Shown here one piece after another: positions 7,424 to 16,063 of a stretch of DNA of 64,000 nt. The stretch is from Azohydromonas lata NBRC 102462. Lineage in GTDB: Bacteria; Pseudomonadota; Gammaproteobacteria; Burkholderiales; Burkholderiaceae_C. Where the stretch lies: NCBI RefSeq assembly GCF_001571085.1, contig NZ_BCTC01000013.1, forward strand, positions 30,131-94,130, written 5' to 3'. Position 1 is the stretch's first letter; every line of letters starts with the position of its first letter. The translations under genes and the position numbers were made by a program. A model generated the notes under the pieces. It had not been told where the DNA came from. It was given only the letters and a program-made list of their open reading frames with translations, and made no database searches.

Positions 7424-10400
7424 TTACCGAACCGCGGCGGCGCCCGGCCCCGCCTTGGCCCGCAGCGCCTCCCACAACTGCGCCGGGCCCAGCAGGATGT
7501 CGCACAGCCCGTCGCGCACGCGCTCGGAGCCCAGGGCCTGCGTACTCATGGCTTGGTGGGCCTCGAAGGCGTCCATGATCGCGTCCAGCAGCGCGTCCTT
7601 CAGGTCCGGCGAGTTGGCGAACTGCTCCTTGCTGTTGCTGGCGGCCTGCTGCACGAGCGTGGCGTTTTCCAGCAGCTTGCCCTTGATCACGCCGTTGACG
7701 TAGACGAGCTGGTCGCCATCGCTGAGGTCGCCCTCGAAGAGGCCGTTGACCTTCTGGATGATCTCGGCGAGGTAGTCCTTCTGCTTCTCCTGCACCGCGC
7801 CGCTGCCCACGGCGTCCAGGGGCTGGAGCTTGTAGCTGCCGTCGGGATTGAGCGCCATGGCCCTGGCGCCGCGGTTCTTCAGCGTGTGGTGCGTGAGCAC
7901 CACCTTGCTCAGGTCCACCGTGTCGCGCTCGCGGCCAAAGTCCAGCAGCGGGATGAGGCGCTTGAAGAACAGGAAGCGCTTCTCGATGCCGGTGTTGCCG
8001 TAATCAAAAATCTGGCTCAGGAAGGCGTAGAGGCGCACGTAGGCGCCCATGTCGCCCTTGAACAGCAGCAGCGCGTCCAGCGTGTCCTTCGCGGCTTGGG
8101 CCGCCTTGTCGTCGCCTTGTGATTCAGCGTCCAGCTTCTGCTGCTGCGCGGCCTTGTAGTGCTTGAGCAGGCGGTCGGCCACGGGGGCGATGGCGGCATC
8201 CAGCGCCTTCTGGGTCCCGTTGGGGTCCAGGTCCACCTTGGCGACGCGCTCCACCTCGAACTCGTCGTAGTGGCCTGAGGCGTCGAGCTTGGCGCGCAGG
8301 TCGTAGACCAGGTTGGGGTCGGTGGTGGCCTGCAGCTCGGCCGTCTTGTAGTAGGTCTGGAAGGCTTCGAGGATGGCGGCCGGCTCGTTGACGAAGTCGA
8401 GGATGTAGGTGGTGTCCTTGCCCGGGTGCGCGCGGTTCAGGCGCGAGAGCGTTTGCACGGCCTGAATGCCGCCGAGCATCTTGTCCACGTACATGCCGCA
8501 CAGCAGCGGCTGGTCGAAGCCGGTCTGGAACTTGTTGGCCACCAGCAGCAGGTGGTGGTTGGCCTCGTTGAAAGCCTCGCGGATGTCGCGGCCCTTGAGG
8601 CCGGGGTTGAGGTCCTTGCTGGCCTCGGTGACGGGGCCGGGGAAGCTCTCGGGGTCGTCCACCTCGCCGGAGAAGGCCGCGAGCACGCCCAGCGGGTAGC
8701 CCTGGCGCGCGACGTAGGCGCATATGGCCTTTTGCCAGCGCACGGCCTCCTTGCGGCTGCTGACCACCACCATGGCCTTGGCGCGGCCGGCCAGCAGCGG
8801 CTGCACGTTCTCGCGGTAGTGCTCGACGACGATCTGCACCTTCTGCGCGATGTTGTAGGGGTGCAGCCGCACCCACTGCATGATTCCCTTCATGGCGGCG
8901 CTGCGCTCGACGGTCTGCTCGTCGTAGGCCTGGCCTTCGTGGGCCAGCTTGAACGCCAGCTTGTAGCTGGTGTAGTTCCTGAGCACGTCGAGGATGAAGC
9001 CTTCCTCTATGGCCTGGCGCATGGAGTAGACGTGGAAGGGCTCGGGCTTGCCGTCCGCGCCCTTGCGGCCGAACAGCTCCAGCGTCTTGGCCTTGGGCGT
9101 GGCGGTGAAGGCCACGTAGGTCAGGCCCGCGGCGCCGGCACGCGCTTCCATCTGCGCGGCCAGCAGCGCCTCGGTGTCGATCTCGCCGCCGTCCTGCAAC
9201 TCGGCCCATTCCTGGGCGGAAAGCAGTTGCTTGAGCTTGGCCGCGGCCTCGCCGGTCTGCGAGCTGTGGGCCTCGTCGGCGATGACGGCAAAGCGCTTGC
9301 CCTCCGTCGCCGCCAGCTCCTGCACGGCGGCCAGCGCGAAGGGGAAGGTCTGGATGGTGCAGACGATGATCTTCTTGCCGTCCTTGAGCGCCTGCGAGAG
9401 CTGCGCGCTCTTGCTGCCGTGCTCGCTGGTGATGCTGGCGACCACGCCGGTGGTGCGCTCGAAGTCGAAGATGGCCTCTTGCAGCTGCGCGTCCAGCACG
9501 TTGCGGTCGCTGACCACCAGCACGCTGTCGAAGATTTTTTGGTGCTGCGCGTCGTGCAGGTCGGCCAGGAAGTGGGCGGTCCAGGCGATGGAGTTGGTCT
9601 TGCCCGACCCCGCGGAGTGCTGGATGAGATAGCGCTGGCCGGGGCCGAGGGAGAGGACGTCGGCCACGAGTTTTCGGGTGGCGTCGAGCTGGTGGAAGCG
9701 CGGGAAGATGACGGCCTGAAGCTGCTTTTTCTCGTCGCGCTTGCCGATGAGGTAGCGGTGCAGGATGTCCAGCCAGCTCTCGCGCGCCCACACCTGCTCC
9801 CACAGGTAGGCCGTGGCAAAGCCCTCGGGATTCGGTGCGTTGCCCGCGCCGCCGTTGTTGCCGCGGTTGAAGGGCAGGAAGGCGGTAGAGGGGCCGGCGA
9901 GCCGGGTGCTCATCATCACTTCCGACTGGCTGACGGCGAAGTGCACCAGCGCTCCGCCGGGGAAGGCCAGCAGCGGCTCCAGCAGGCCGGCCTTGGGGGC
10001 GGGGTGGCGGTCGAAGCGGTACTGGTCCACCGCGTCGTGCACGCTTTGCGTGAAGTCCGACTTCAGCTCGGCCGTGGCGACGGCGATGCCGTTGAGGAAC
10101 AGCACCAGGTCCAGCGCGTCTTTCGGGTGATTGGGCGAGTGGTTCACCTGCCGCACCACGCGCAGCCGGTTGGCGGCGTAGCGGGCCTGCGTCTCGGGGT
10201 TGAGCGCCAGCGCGGGCTTGAACTGGGCCAGCAGCAGCGGTTCCTTCAGGCCCACCATTTCCACGCCGCGGCGCAACACGTCCAGCGTGCCGCGCTCGTT
10301 GAGGCTTTTGCGCACCCGCTCGGCGAGCATCTGCCGCAGCGCCGGGCCGTGGGTTTTGTTCAGGCGCTGCCAGGCGTCCGGCTGGGCGGCTTCTATCCAG

Positions 10401-10534
10401 GCCAGGAGGTCGGGGAAGAAGAGGCCGGAGGTGCGGTCGAAGTGGGCGGCGTCGCCTTCGGCGTAGAGCCACCCGTGGGCGGCGAGGTGCTGGCAGATCT
10501 CGGCCTCGAAGCGGGCCTCTTTGTGCAGATCCAC
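7424..10534 (-). CDS. hsdR: Type I restriction enzyme, R (endonuclease/translocase) subunit
   Basis: A 1036-residue HsdR that cuts unmodified DNA after ATP-driven translocation, in complex with HsdM and HsdS. The nuclease domain carries the PD-(D/E)xK core: D at about 142 and E-L-K at about 156-158 (A-T-A-E-L-K). The helicase motor has Walker A A-G-S-G-K-T at about 308-313 and the DEAH box at about 420-423, followed by the second RecA-like domain with an F-Q-T-G-F-D-Q-P segment. Length is normal and no frame disruption is seen. It is the last gene of the island and starts 43 bp after the stop of the GmrSD-like gene. Confidence 0.95.
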   Translation of the reverse strand: MDLHKEARFEAEICQHLAAHGWLYAEGDAAHFDRTSGLFFPDLLAWIEAAQPDAWQRLNKTHGPALRQMLAERVRKSLNERGTLDVLRRGVEMVGLKEPLLLAQFKPALALNPETQARYAANRLRVVRQVNHSPNHPKDALDLVLFLNGIAVATAELKSDFTQSVHDAVDQYRFDRHPAPKAGLLEPLLAFPGGALVHFAVSQSEVMMSTRLAGPSTAFLPFNRGNNGGAGNAPNPEGFATAYLWEQVWARESWLDILHRYLIGKRDEKKQLQAVIFPRFHQLDATRKLVADVLSLGPGQRYLIQHSAGSGKTNSIAWTAHFLADLHDAQHQKIFDSVLVVSDRNVLDAQLQEAIFDFERTTGVVASITSEHGSKSAQLSQALKDGKKIIVCTIQTFPFALAAVQELAATEGKRFAVIADEAHSSQTGEAAAKLKQLLSAQEWAELQDGGEIDTEALLAAQMEARAGAAGLTYVAFTATPKAKTLELFGRKGADGKPEPFHVYSMRQAIEEGFILDVLRNYTSYKLAFKLAHEGQAYDEQTVERSAAMKGIMQWVRLHPYNIAQKVQIVVEHYRENVQPLLAGRAKAMVVVSSRKEAVRWQKAICAYVARQGYPLGVLAAFSGEVDDPESFPGPVTEASKDLNPGLKGRDIREAFNEANHHLLLVANKFQTGFDQPLLCGMYVDKMLGGIQAVQTLSRLNRAHPGKDTTYILDFVNEPAAILEAFQTYYKTAELQATTDPNLVYDLRAKLDASGHYDEFEVERVAKVDLDPNGTQKALDAAIAPVADRLLKHYKAAQQQKLDAESQGDDKAAQAAKDTLDALLLFKGDMGAYVRLYAFLSQIFDYGNTGIEKRFLFFKRLIPLLDFGRERDTVDLSKVVLTHHTLKNRGARAMALNPDGSYKLQPLDAVGSGAVQEKQKDYLAEIIQKVNGLFEGDLSDGDQLVYVNGVIKGKLLENATLVQQAASNSKEQFANSPDLKDALLDAIMDAFEAHQAMSTQALGSERVRDGLCDILLGPAQLWEALRAKAGPGAAAVR

Positions 10535-10577
10535 GGGTTCTCCCTAGTGCAGTGGTCCGTTCGGCGATTTCCTTTAA

Positions 10578-12680
10578 CTAAGGCGCAGCCTTGGATGCCG
10601 TCGCACCTTGGCTCTTCTTCCAGGCCGCATAGGTGATGCCAGTGCCTTGTAAACACCAGCTCGTTGTTCCTTGGTCTGGGCGGCCCAGAGAAACAGCCGA
10701 TGCGGCGCTTGGGCTTTTGAAAGAATAGTTCGCGGCAAACTCAAGATAATCGCCGCCAGTATCGCGCAGGGTTTTGTCTTCGATCAAGGAGGCATGCAAC
10801 TGCCGATAGCTGTGATCTTGGCCAATCCATTTGCGCCTTGCCTGAGAACCAGCCTGGACAACGAATTTTCCGGCAATTTCGCGAGCAAACGTCTTTAAGC
10901 CGGTTTTTGGGTTTTTTAACTCAAAGACAGGTAAATCGTCAGTGCCCGTCAAATCAATCAGCTCCCTCTCTGCCCACGCATTTGGACTTTGCCGGTCTTC
11001 GAGTTTCCAGTGTTCCTCCAAAACCGCGAGTAGCTGGGCATGGCGGGCCTCCATCACATCCTGTGACCATTCGTGCTGTTGCAACACTTGGACCGTCAGC
11101 ATGAATGGACATATGCCGCCTTTGGCGAAATAGGTGTTTTTCTTCTTTTCGAATTCATAGTTGCTGGCGGCACTGTTCTTGCGTCGGCTGAGCAGGGTTA
11201 GGTTTCCAAGCCGATGTGTCCAGTACAGCCGGTCAGCGGGGTCGGAAACCCACTGCAGCCACTGGCTGCTCTGCGGCGGTGACTGTGGCAGAACATGCTC
11301 AACGCTCACAACCTTGTCATCGTAAGAGGCGCCCGTGTCGGCCAGTAATCGGTCCAGCCTCAGCAGAATGACAGCCAGGGCGCGGGCCGAATGGGTTTCG
11401 TACAGCGGGCCGGACAGCATTTCGTAAGTCGCATGCTGATCTTCTGGCGTCAATTGCAGGGGCGATGTATCGGCCTGCAGGTCCGTATTTTTCTCGATAG
11501 CACCGGTCAGGCTTGAAAACCGTTCAATACGGTCATTGATGCCCGTTTTGCGCACCAGCATTGAATAGGTCAGTCGCTCCAGGTCCCTGAAAAAAACCAG
11601 CATGGCCTCAGAATCATGGCGATGCTTCATGAAAAATGCCAAGGCAGGTGGCAGCCAATCCTTGAATTCAATGCGATTGAGCCAGCTGAAATGCTCGTTA
11701 ATCTGCTCCGCGTGCTTGGTGCTTGCGTGGTTCGCGTTCACGATAGCCAGGTACGCTTCCGATGCAGGCATCAAAACTTGGCTGATAAAATCAACCGGTT
11801 GGGATATATCTACATGGTCCCGGAATTCCTTGAGCAGGTTATTTTTTGGCTTGGCCCTGCGGTATATCATCCGGATATGGCTGAACAGGTCGCCAAAATC
11901 GTCCCGCCCCAGTTTCTCCTCAATGGATTCCCATTTGTCGGTGTAAACCTTTCGCCCATCTTCGGTGATGAAGCCAATAATCTCGGCTTTGAGAATGTCC
12001 GTGGCGCTCAGGTCCAAGCCACGGCTGTTGAGTATGCCGAAAATGCGGAATGCCGAGTCGAGATCGGGTGTGGATACGGTGACGAGATAGCAGCGCGTGA
12101 CAATAAACTTCGTCAAGCTTGCAAGGGTTTTCTGATCCAGTACACGTAGCGTATCCATGAAATACCGGGCGTTGGTGCGCAGCCGGTTCTGCGGGTCTGA
12201 CAATATGCCTTCAAAAGTAACCAGCTTGGATATGCCGTCCTCATGCTGGACGTAGTCCCGGAAAAAATCCCTGTCACGCTCGCGCAGTGAGAGCCTGTAG
12301 CAGGCGTGATTGCCAAATATGTCGTCGCCGTGCTCATAAATGCATTTGGTGATGCTATTTTGGGCAGTGGAATCTTTTATCGAAGCACGAATGGCGGACA
12401 GCAACAGTGTCAACGTGGTGAGGCGTTGCTGGCCATCCACCACGGTGGCATCGGCTGAGTGTTCGTCTTTGATAAGGACGATGCTGCCGAGAAAATAAGG
12501 TGCCGAGGTATTGGATGGGGCGCCGTTGTCCTGCATGTAACCCAATAAGTCCTCAAGCAGTTCCTTGGCCTGCTCAATGCCCCAGGAGTACGGGCGTTGA
12601 TAACCGGGAATGGTGAAGACGTAATCCGCGCTGAATATCTTGGCCAGCGGCTTTTCCTTGGCGGTGAGGGTATAGCTCAT
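10578..12680 (-). CDS. DUF262/DUF1524 (GmrSD-like) protein embedded in the type I locus
   Basis: A 700-residue protein with a DUF262 (GmrS-like) N-terminal domain: I-P-x-Y-Q-R-P-Y-S-W at 24-33 and the nucleotide-handling motif D-G-Q-Q-R at 82-86. A DUF1524 (GmrD-like) HNH-type nuclease domain follows, with E-H-V-L-P-Q at 461-466, L-G-N-L-T-L-L at 491-497 and a downstream Asn in N-S-A-A-S-N. About 180 further residues (521-700) form a C-terminal domain I do not recognise. Fused GmrSD proteins are modification-dependent (type IV-like) restriction factors that cut glucosylated hydroxymethylcytosine DNA of phages, and relatives form the BrxU/SspE groups. Its start overlaps the hsdS stop (ATGA), so it is co-translated with the type I system. 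Function is inferred; family call is firm. Confidence 0.85.
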   Translation of the reverse strand: MSYTLTAKEKPLAKIFSADYVFTIPGYQRPYSWGIEQAKELLEDLLGYMQDNGAPSNTSAPYFLGSIVLIKDEHSADATVVDGQQRLTTLTLLLSAIRASIKDSTAQNSITKCIYEHGDDIFGNHACYRLSLRERDRDFFRDYVQHEDGISKLVTFEGILSDPQNRLRTNARYFMDTLRVLDQKTLASLTKFIVTRCYLVTVSTPDLDSAFRIFGILNSRGLDLSATDILKAEIIGFITEDGRKVYTDKWESIEEKLGRDDFGDLFSHIRMIYRRAKPKNNLLKEFRDHVDISQPVDFISQVLMPASEAYLAIVNANHASTKHAEQINEHFSWLNRIEFKDWLPPALAFFMKHRHDSEAMLVFFRDLERLTYSMLVRKTGINDRIERFSSLTGAIEKNTDLQADTSPLQLTPEDQHATYEMLSGPLYETHSARALAVILLRLDRLLADTGASYDDKVVSVEHVLPQSPPQSSQWLQWVSDPADRLYWTHRLGNLTLLSRRKNSAASNYEFEKKKNTYFAKGGICPFMLTVQVLQQHEWSQDVMEARHAQLLAVLEEHWKLEDRQSPNAWAERELIDLTGTDDLPVFELKNPKTGLKTFAREIAGKFVVQAGSQARRKWIGQDHSYRQLHASLIEDKTLRDTGGDYLEFAANYSFKSPSAASAVSLGRPDQGTTSWCLQGTGITYAAWKKSQGATASKAAP

Positions 12681-14020
12681 TGCAAGGCTTCTTGAATTTC
12701 TTCGGTTGTTTTAGTAGGTGCGGCGGGCGAATTTCGCACGTCGATCTGGCCGGTGACAGCGGCGGCGATTATGGCGTTGCGGCGTTCTTCTAGAAGAGAT
12801 ATTTGACGCTGAACAGATTTGGTTAGCTCAATATGGCGCTCAAGCGTTGCTTCTGAATCGGAAATTATTGCGAGCTGTTCGTCTAATGGCGGGACTGCCA
12901 GCCACAAATTCGACAGCCCTTCGCGGGTGAGTTTGAGTCGCGAAACACCTTGAGCGATCAAATCGTTGCCAATGTCTCGGTGGAGGAAAGAAAAGTAGAA
13001 CCACTTGGCTGTGCACCTGGGGCCATCAGCAATTACATGCGCATGGTTGTTGACATTGAACTGGCCTGTCGTCCACTGGGTCATTGGCCAGATCGAATGC
13101 TTGGTGAAATGGTCGCCATCCTCACCGATCAATGCACGGGCACCCTCATATCGGAAATGATCGATGTGATCAATAATCCCAGTTGGCCCCCAATAGGGAT
13201 ACTGCCCTGCCATTTTTGCCCTCTCTTCGCGATTGATTGGAAGGCGCGGACTGTTATCTATGGTCAAGGCGTGTCGAATGCGAACAACTTCCCAATGTGC
13301 CGGCACTTCTCCCAGCCACGCTACCCCGGAATCCTTCATCGGCACCTGCGGATCAAGCCCCTTGGTAACCGCGTGCGAGACAGTGGCCTGCCGCTTTTCG
13401 GCCAGCAGGGAAATGAGTTTTTCCTGCTCGGCGATCAGGGCGTCAATTTTGGCAGTTTCCAAATCAAGGAAGCAAGCAATAGTGGCTTGTTCATCGATTT
13501 CCGGCAAAGCCAGGAAAAAGCCAAGAAAATCATCCTGGGAAAGGTTTTGCATGCTGGCGCTTGAGCCTGCGCAAGCCATTTGAACCTGAGTTCTATAAAA
13601 GGGTGACTGTGTCCAGTAGTGGACGAATTTGGGTAGGGCGTCAGTAAAGCGAACTTGCCATAAGCGATCAGGTAAGAACAGTTTTGGAAAATTCCTCGTT
13701 ACTAGGCCTGCTGCGCCCACAAGTGCCGGGGTATTCATCCTGCTAACGATCAGCGTATTGGCCATCACGGGGCATGCTACCCGGCCCATTTCCTCAGGAA
13801 GAACGGCTTTGTTCTCGCTTGGATCGAAAAAGCCTTGATATACGCAGCTGGTTTTCAATACGCCATATGCATTGGTTTCGGCCGGTTCGTCAACCGCGTT
13901 CACGCTGACACCAGAGTCAATGCTGTGAACGATTTTCTTGAGCCGGCTTGCCTGCCAATGCGCAGGAATATCGCCCAACCAAGCCACCCCACTGTCCTTA
14001 TATTCAGAATACCGCTTCAT
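12677..14020 (-). CDS. hsdS: Type I restriction-modification specificity subunit
   Basis: A 447-residue HsdS that sets the DNA target of the complex. Its two target-recognition domains are each introduced by the same phrase, K-D-S-G-V-A-W-L-G, at residues 7-15 and again about 220 residues later. Each is followed by a helical conserved region (D-E-Q-A-T-I-A-C-F-L-D and D-E-Q-L-A-I-I). This duplicated half-subunit layout is diagnostic. Base composition is lower in GC than hsdM/hsdR, as is common for exchanged specificity genes. It lies between an AlbA_2 ATPase gene and the GmrSD-like gene, whose start codon overlaps its stop. The recognition sequence cannot be predicted here. Confidence 0.93.
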   Translation of the reverse strand: MKRYSEYKDSGVAWLGDIPAHWQASRLKKIVHSIDSGVSVNAVDEPAETNAYGVLKTSCVYQGFFDPSENKAVLPEEMGRVACPVMANTLIVSRMNTPALVGAAGLVTRNFPKLFLPDRLWQVRFTDALPKFVHYWTQSPFYRTQVQMACAGSSASMQNLSQDDFLGFFLALPEIDEQATIACFLDLETAKIDALIAEQEKLISLLAEKRQATVSHAVTKGLDPQVPMKDSGVAWLGEVPAHWEVVRIRHALTIDNSPRLPINREERAKMAGQYPYWGPTGIIDHIDHFRYEGARALIGEDGDHFTKHSIWPMTQWTTGQFNVNNHAHVIADGPRCTAKWFYFSFLHRDIGNDLIAQGVSRLKLTREGLSNLWLAVPPLDEQLAIISDSEATLERHIELTKSVQRQISLLEERRNAIIAAAVTGQIDVRNSPAAPTKTTEEIQEALQ

Positions 14021-14098
14021 TTTTGTTCCTCATGTCCCGTAGGCTGAATTGGTTCACGCGCCTTTGGCACATGAATTCCAAAACCATATTTGGCTGAC

Positions 14099-16006
14099 TC
14101 AGCCCGCATCGGGCTCCTTCTGTTTTTTTGCCGTGGTATAGGCTTGATGGGGGTGTTTTTCGGTTTCCGGGTACAGCAGGCTCAACAACCCGGCCTCACG
14201 CAATGGGCGCAGGTGATTGCGGCGCAATTCCTTGGGGTCGCTGCGCTCCAATAATCGGCACAACTCGGCCACGGTGAAAGGGCGCAGCGCGCAAAGCTCT
14301 ACCAACAGCGCCCTCAGCACCGCCTGCCGTGGCTTGCGTCCCGCCGCGGCAATGCGCTCTTTCAACCCCGTGGGGATGTCTGGCGCAGCAGGGGGGGATT
14401 CGGGCTGGAGCAGGGGGGGATTGCCGCAATCCCACCCTGCTGCCGGCGGAGCTGGGGGGAATGCGGCGGCCGTGTCCAGCGGCAGCTCGCGTTGCGGGGG
14501 CGAGGGCTGCGGCGCGTCCTGGCGGGCCAGGGTGTAGTGGGTGCGGCTTCCAGAATCCTGTTTCGCCAGCAGCCCGCGGTCGCGCAGGCGCCGGAGCACG
14601 CGGCTGGCCGTCAGGGTGTCCAGGCCCGACACGTCACGGCACGCCGTGTTGTCCACCGCGCCCGTTTCGCGCGCGTAGATCAGCACCTTGGCCTCGTCGG
14701 CGGACAAGGTGTCGCCCGCCAGCACCCGGAGCCAGCGGTAGTCGTCCTCGGTCAGCAGGTGATGCAAAAACAGCGTGACCTTGAACTCGTTGCGCTGGCG
14801 GTCGGACTGGAACTCCGGTGAGGGCAGGCCAGCGTCCAGGGACAGTCGGCGCATGGTGCGCACGCCCGACCCCTTGGTCTCCGCCCAGTGCAAGTCATGC
14901 AGCACGGCCGCGATGGCCGGATTGCGCAACCGTGAACCTGGCGTGCCCAAGTCGGCCAGGTGCTTGAGCGAAAAGCCCGGATTGATGATCTCGATGCGGT
15001 TGCTGTAGCGCACGACCTGCACCGGGCTGTTCACCTGGTAGCTGCGATGCATGGTGGCGTTGGCCAGCGCCTCGCGTATCACCTTGCGCGGTAGCACCGG
15101 CTCCTGGCGGCTTTGCAGCTCCCCGGCGTCCAGCCTGAAGCCCCGGGGCAGCTCATCAAGAATCGTGTTTTGCATCTGCCGCAGCGTCAGCAGCAGCGGC
15201 TTGCGCACGTCCAGCGTGCTCACGAAACGCTCGTCAGCGTCCTCCACCCACTGCGTACCGGCAACGCGCACGTAGTCCACGCGCAGCGCGGGCATCAAGC
15301 GCCGCAGCGTCAATGGCTTGCCGAACAGGACGATGCCAGCCACGGTGGGCTTGAGCTGACCTTGGCTGCGGCGCAGCGCACAGATGGCTTCCAGCAACTC
15401 GTCGTCCGCGTAGCTCAATTCCTCAGCGCCCGGGTTGGCCTCGGCACGCAGCCGCCGGTACTCGGCAATGGCTTGGGGATCGAGGTCGTCGCGGGAGGCG
15501 TCTGCCATGACCATCATGTCCGGGCCCATCTGCGGCTGCGTTTCCCCGCGCAGCACCCAGATGTCCTCTTCGACGCAGCGTTGGTCCGACGAACCGATAC
15601 GGCGGTACGCGCCCAAAGGCAGCCCCGAGGCCTTGAGGTAGACGGGCTTTTGGGAGGCGTCCACCTCCGGCACGAAAACGACCAGCACCGGCCGGCCGTC
15701 AATGGATTCGACGCGCATTTCAGGCCGCAGCACGGTGCTCAACATGCTTGCGCACTGGCTGGCCAGGTCGAGTTGCACCTTGTCCGGGTTAGGCAGGCCG
15801 GCGGCCCAATACACCACGTCGCCTTTCTCGTCGGTCTTCCAGTCGATGCCCAGCAGCAGGTGGCCGCCGCCAAGCCCCGGCTCGTTGGCGAAGGCCACCA
15901 CGGTTTGCAGGATCGACTTGCCGACCTCACTGGCGCGCTTGGCTTCGATGCCAATGGACTCGTCGAGCTCGTTCAACTCCCGCAGCAGATCGGCGGCCTC
16001 ACGCAT
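14099..16006 (-). CDS. AlbA_2 (Schlafen-like) domain putative ATP-binding protein
   Basis: A 635-residue protein. The N-terminal AlbA_2/Schlafen-like domain covers about 20-155 (E-A-K-R-A-x-x-V-G-K-S-I-L-Q-T-V-V-A-F-A-N). A C-terminal GHKL-like ATPase region of the RecG-related putative transcriptional regulator type has R-E-A-L-A-N-A-x-x-H-R at about 311-321, I-N-P-G at 341-344 and E-T-K-G-S-G-V at 376-382. It ends in winged-helix-like segments. Such genes are frequent accessory members between hsdM and hsdS, where their role (regulation or defence) is not settled. It starts 57 bp after the hsdM stop on the same strand and is surely co-transcribed. Confidence 0.85.
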   Translation of the reverse strand: MREAADLLRELNELDESIGIEAKRASEVGKSILQTVVAFANEPGLGGGHLLLGIDWKTDEKGDVVYWAAGLPNPDKVQLDLASQCASMLSTVLRPEMRVESIDGRPVLVVFVPEVDASQKPVYLKASGLPLGAYRRIGSSDQRCVEEDIWVLRGETQPQMGPDMMVMADASRDDLDPQAIAEYRRLRAEANPGAEELSYADDELLEAICALRRSQGQLKPTVAGIVLFGKPLTLRRLMPALRVDYVRVAGTQWVEDADERFVSTLDVRKPLLLTLRQMQNTILDELPRGFRLDAGELQSRQEPVLPRKVIREALANATMHRSYQVNSPVQVVRYSNRIEIINPGFSLKHLADLGTPGSRLRNPAIAAVLHDLHWAETKGSGVRTMRRLSLDAGLPSPEFQSDRQRNEFKVTLFLHHLLTEDDYRWLRVLAGDTLSADEAKVLIYARETGAVDNTACRDVSGLDTLTASRVLRRLRDRGLLAKQDSGSRTHYTLARQDAPQPSPPQRELPLDTAAAFPPAPPAAGWDCGNPPLLQPESPPAAPDIPTGLKERIAAAGRKPRQAVLRALLVELCALRPFTVAELCRLLERSDPKELRRNHLRPLREAGLLSLLYPETEKHPHQAYTTAKKQKEPDAG

Positions 16007-16063
16007 GGCCGCCTCCTTCGCCGGGTGGACTGCTCATCGTTTGCACTGGCGCGGCTCGGCCCC

